Source: an uncultured Clostridium sp. (lineage in GTDB: Bacteria; Bacillota; Clostridia; Lachnospirales; Lachnospiraceae). From it: a DNA stretch of 8,260 nucleotides. The DNA is taken from contig CALELW010000020.1 of the NCBI GenBank assembly GCA_937902905.1, positions 1 through 8,260 of the forward strand, written 5' to 3'. Both the position numbers and the translations under genes were made by a program. This document shows, in pieces, positions 7,602 to 8,260 of the stretch. Position 1 is the first letter of the stretch; each line of letters opens with the position of its first letter. The notes under the pieces were generated by a model. It did not search any database, was not told the origin of the DNA, and worked only from the letters and a program-made list of their open reading frames with translations.

Positions 7602-7629
7602 ATAGCCGACCGGAAAACCGGTCAGCTAT
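7602..7629 (-). promoter_or_regulatory. Strong hairpin between the membrane protein gene and hisH
   Basis: Twelve paired positions (7602-7613 with 7618-7629) enclose a four-base loop, TTTT on the minus strand. One pair is a G-U wobble in minus-strand RNA but a C-A mismatch in plus-strand RNA, which favours function in the minus direction. It starts 7 bases after the stop of the upstream gene and ends 31 bases before the hisH ATG. The bases after the stem are TCTAATACA, so there is no proper U-tract. It may be an inefficient terminator, an attenuator or an mRNA-stabilising end. Confidence 0.65.
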
Positions 7630-7636
7630 CTTTTCA

Positions 7637-8260
7637 TTATCTCTCATCCGCTTCATTTCTCTTCTGCCACTGCAAAAGAATCGCCTGCAAGCGGTCTGTG
7701 TATTCCTTTTGTGTCTCGGAAGCAATAATATTTCGTGCCTGTGATTCACTGACACCAAACTCATTGTACAGCTGGTTGGCGAGTTTACTCTCCAATTCAT
7801 TGTACTGGCTGAGCATATCATACTGCTCCGCTTTTGCTTTGTTTGCATCGTAAAGACGAATTCCGCCAATCAAAGAATCCAGTGATTCCAAATACATCTT
7901 CATCTTATAATAATTCTGATAAGCATCATATTCACGCTGGAGCTGCATACATATACGCACCTTCTGTTTGAGTTCTTTCGACGAATCCGAAACAGAAACT
8001 CCTGCCAAAGAATCATAGGCATTCTTATAATCACGCTGTTCAAAAGAACTCTCCGCACTTTTTACGGATGTCGTATAAGAAAGTGCCTGACTGCCAAACA
8101 CAACTGCTACACAGAGAAGTCCGAAAAACACCATAACAATTGCAGCACCAACCGGATTAATTCTGCCAACTACTTCATTGGCTTCCTGCTCCGCTTTTAA
8201 GCGTTTCTTTTCTTCTTTTGCCGCTTGTTTTGCAGCCGCCTGTTCTGCCTTTGCTGCTGC
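7637..8260 (-). CDS. Membrane-anchored protein with helical C-terminal domain, N-terminus outside the window
   Basis: I do not recognise this gene. The frame stays open to the right edge, giving 207 visible residues, numbered from the edge. Residues 1-28 are almost only Ala, Lys, Glu and Gln, suggesting a cytoplasmic helix or coiled coil. Residues about 37-56 are a hydrophobic membrane segment. The remaining 150 residues are charged and probably helical; the stretch FEQRDYKNAYDSLAGV (73-88) resembles one TPR-type hairpin, and later parts (about 140-165) have coiled-coil character. There is no C-terminal anchor or catalytic motif. The ATG at 8134-8132 falls inside the membrane segment and has no ribosome binding site, so it is not the start. 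Topology is probably N-terminus in, C-terminus out, from the basic residues before the membrane segment. It could be a cell-envelope or scaffolding protein. Confidence 0.75.
   Translation of the reverse strand, partial: AAAKAEQAAAKQAAKEEKKRLKAEQEANEVVGRINPVGAAIVMVFFGLLCVAVVFGSQALSYTTSVKSAESSFEQRDYKNAYDSLAGVSVSDSSKELKQKVRICMQLQREYDAYQNYYKMKMYLESLDSLIGGIRLYDANKAKAEQYDMLSQYNELESKLANQLYNEFGVSESQARNIIASETQKEYTDRLQAILLQWQKRNEADER

Noticed and set aside
7597..7869. Overlapping 90-codon frame on the minus strand near hisH
   Set aside because: It overlaps the membrane protein gene in another frame and runs across the hairpin. There is no supporting ribosome binding site or recognisable protein pattern.
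8132..8134. ATG as the start of the right-edge membrane protein
   Set aside because: It lies within the hydrophobic segment, lacks a ribosome binding site, and the frame continues open to the window end with sensible membrane-protein sequence.
1..8260. A new defence, mobile or biosynthetic system
   Set aside because: No nuclease, helicase, transposase, integrase, toxin-antitoxin pair or biosynthetic cluster is visible. Apart from the right-edge gene, all genes fall into known families with ordinary spacing.

Overview
The window looks like a chromosomal segment of a gut-type Clostridia, most plausibly a Lachnospiraceae member. The reasons are the moderately low GC, the strong GGAGG-type ribosome binding sites, the very large BcrAD/BadFG-type activase fusion that is common in these bacteria, and a Gram-positive surface protein ending in an APETG sortase-type signal. 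This placement is inferred from gene content, not from a marker gene. I see no RNA gene, insertion sequence, CRISPR array, integrase or attachment site.

Layout. Bases 1-3429 (+) hold the 3' part of a large acyl-CoA dehydratase activase-like fusion; its 5' end lies outside the window. It meets a minus-strand gene end to end, and two opposed hairpin terminators (3445-3470 for the + transcript, 3488-3515 for the - transcript) separate them. Bases 3563-5191 (-) encode a secreted, wall-anchored protein: signal peptide, a globular domain resembling the choice-of-anchor A adhesin family, a long Thr/Pro stalk built of 8- and 16-residue repeats, and a sorting signal. Its own extended -10 promoter is visible at 5260-5289.

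Bases 5468-7570 (-) form a compact run hisH-hisF-ung, with gaps of 27 and 15 bases and a good ribosome binding site before each gene. HisH supplies ammonia and HisF makes IGP and AICAR from PRFAR in histidine synthesis. Ung removes uracil from DNA and appears to share the transcript. Upstream, 7637-8260 (-) holds the C-terminal part of an unrecognised membrane-anchored protein with helical, TPR-like sequence, which runs off the right edge. A strong hairpin without a clear U-tract separates it from hisH.

Most of the window is ordinary housekeeping and accessory content. The parts most worth a second look are the repeat architecture of the surface protein, the role of the activase fusion, the coupling of ung to hisHF, and the hairpin before hisH. 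I do not see convincing evidence of a new multi-gene system.
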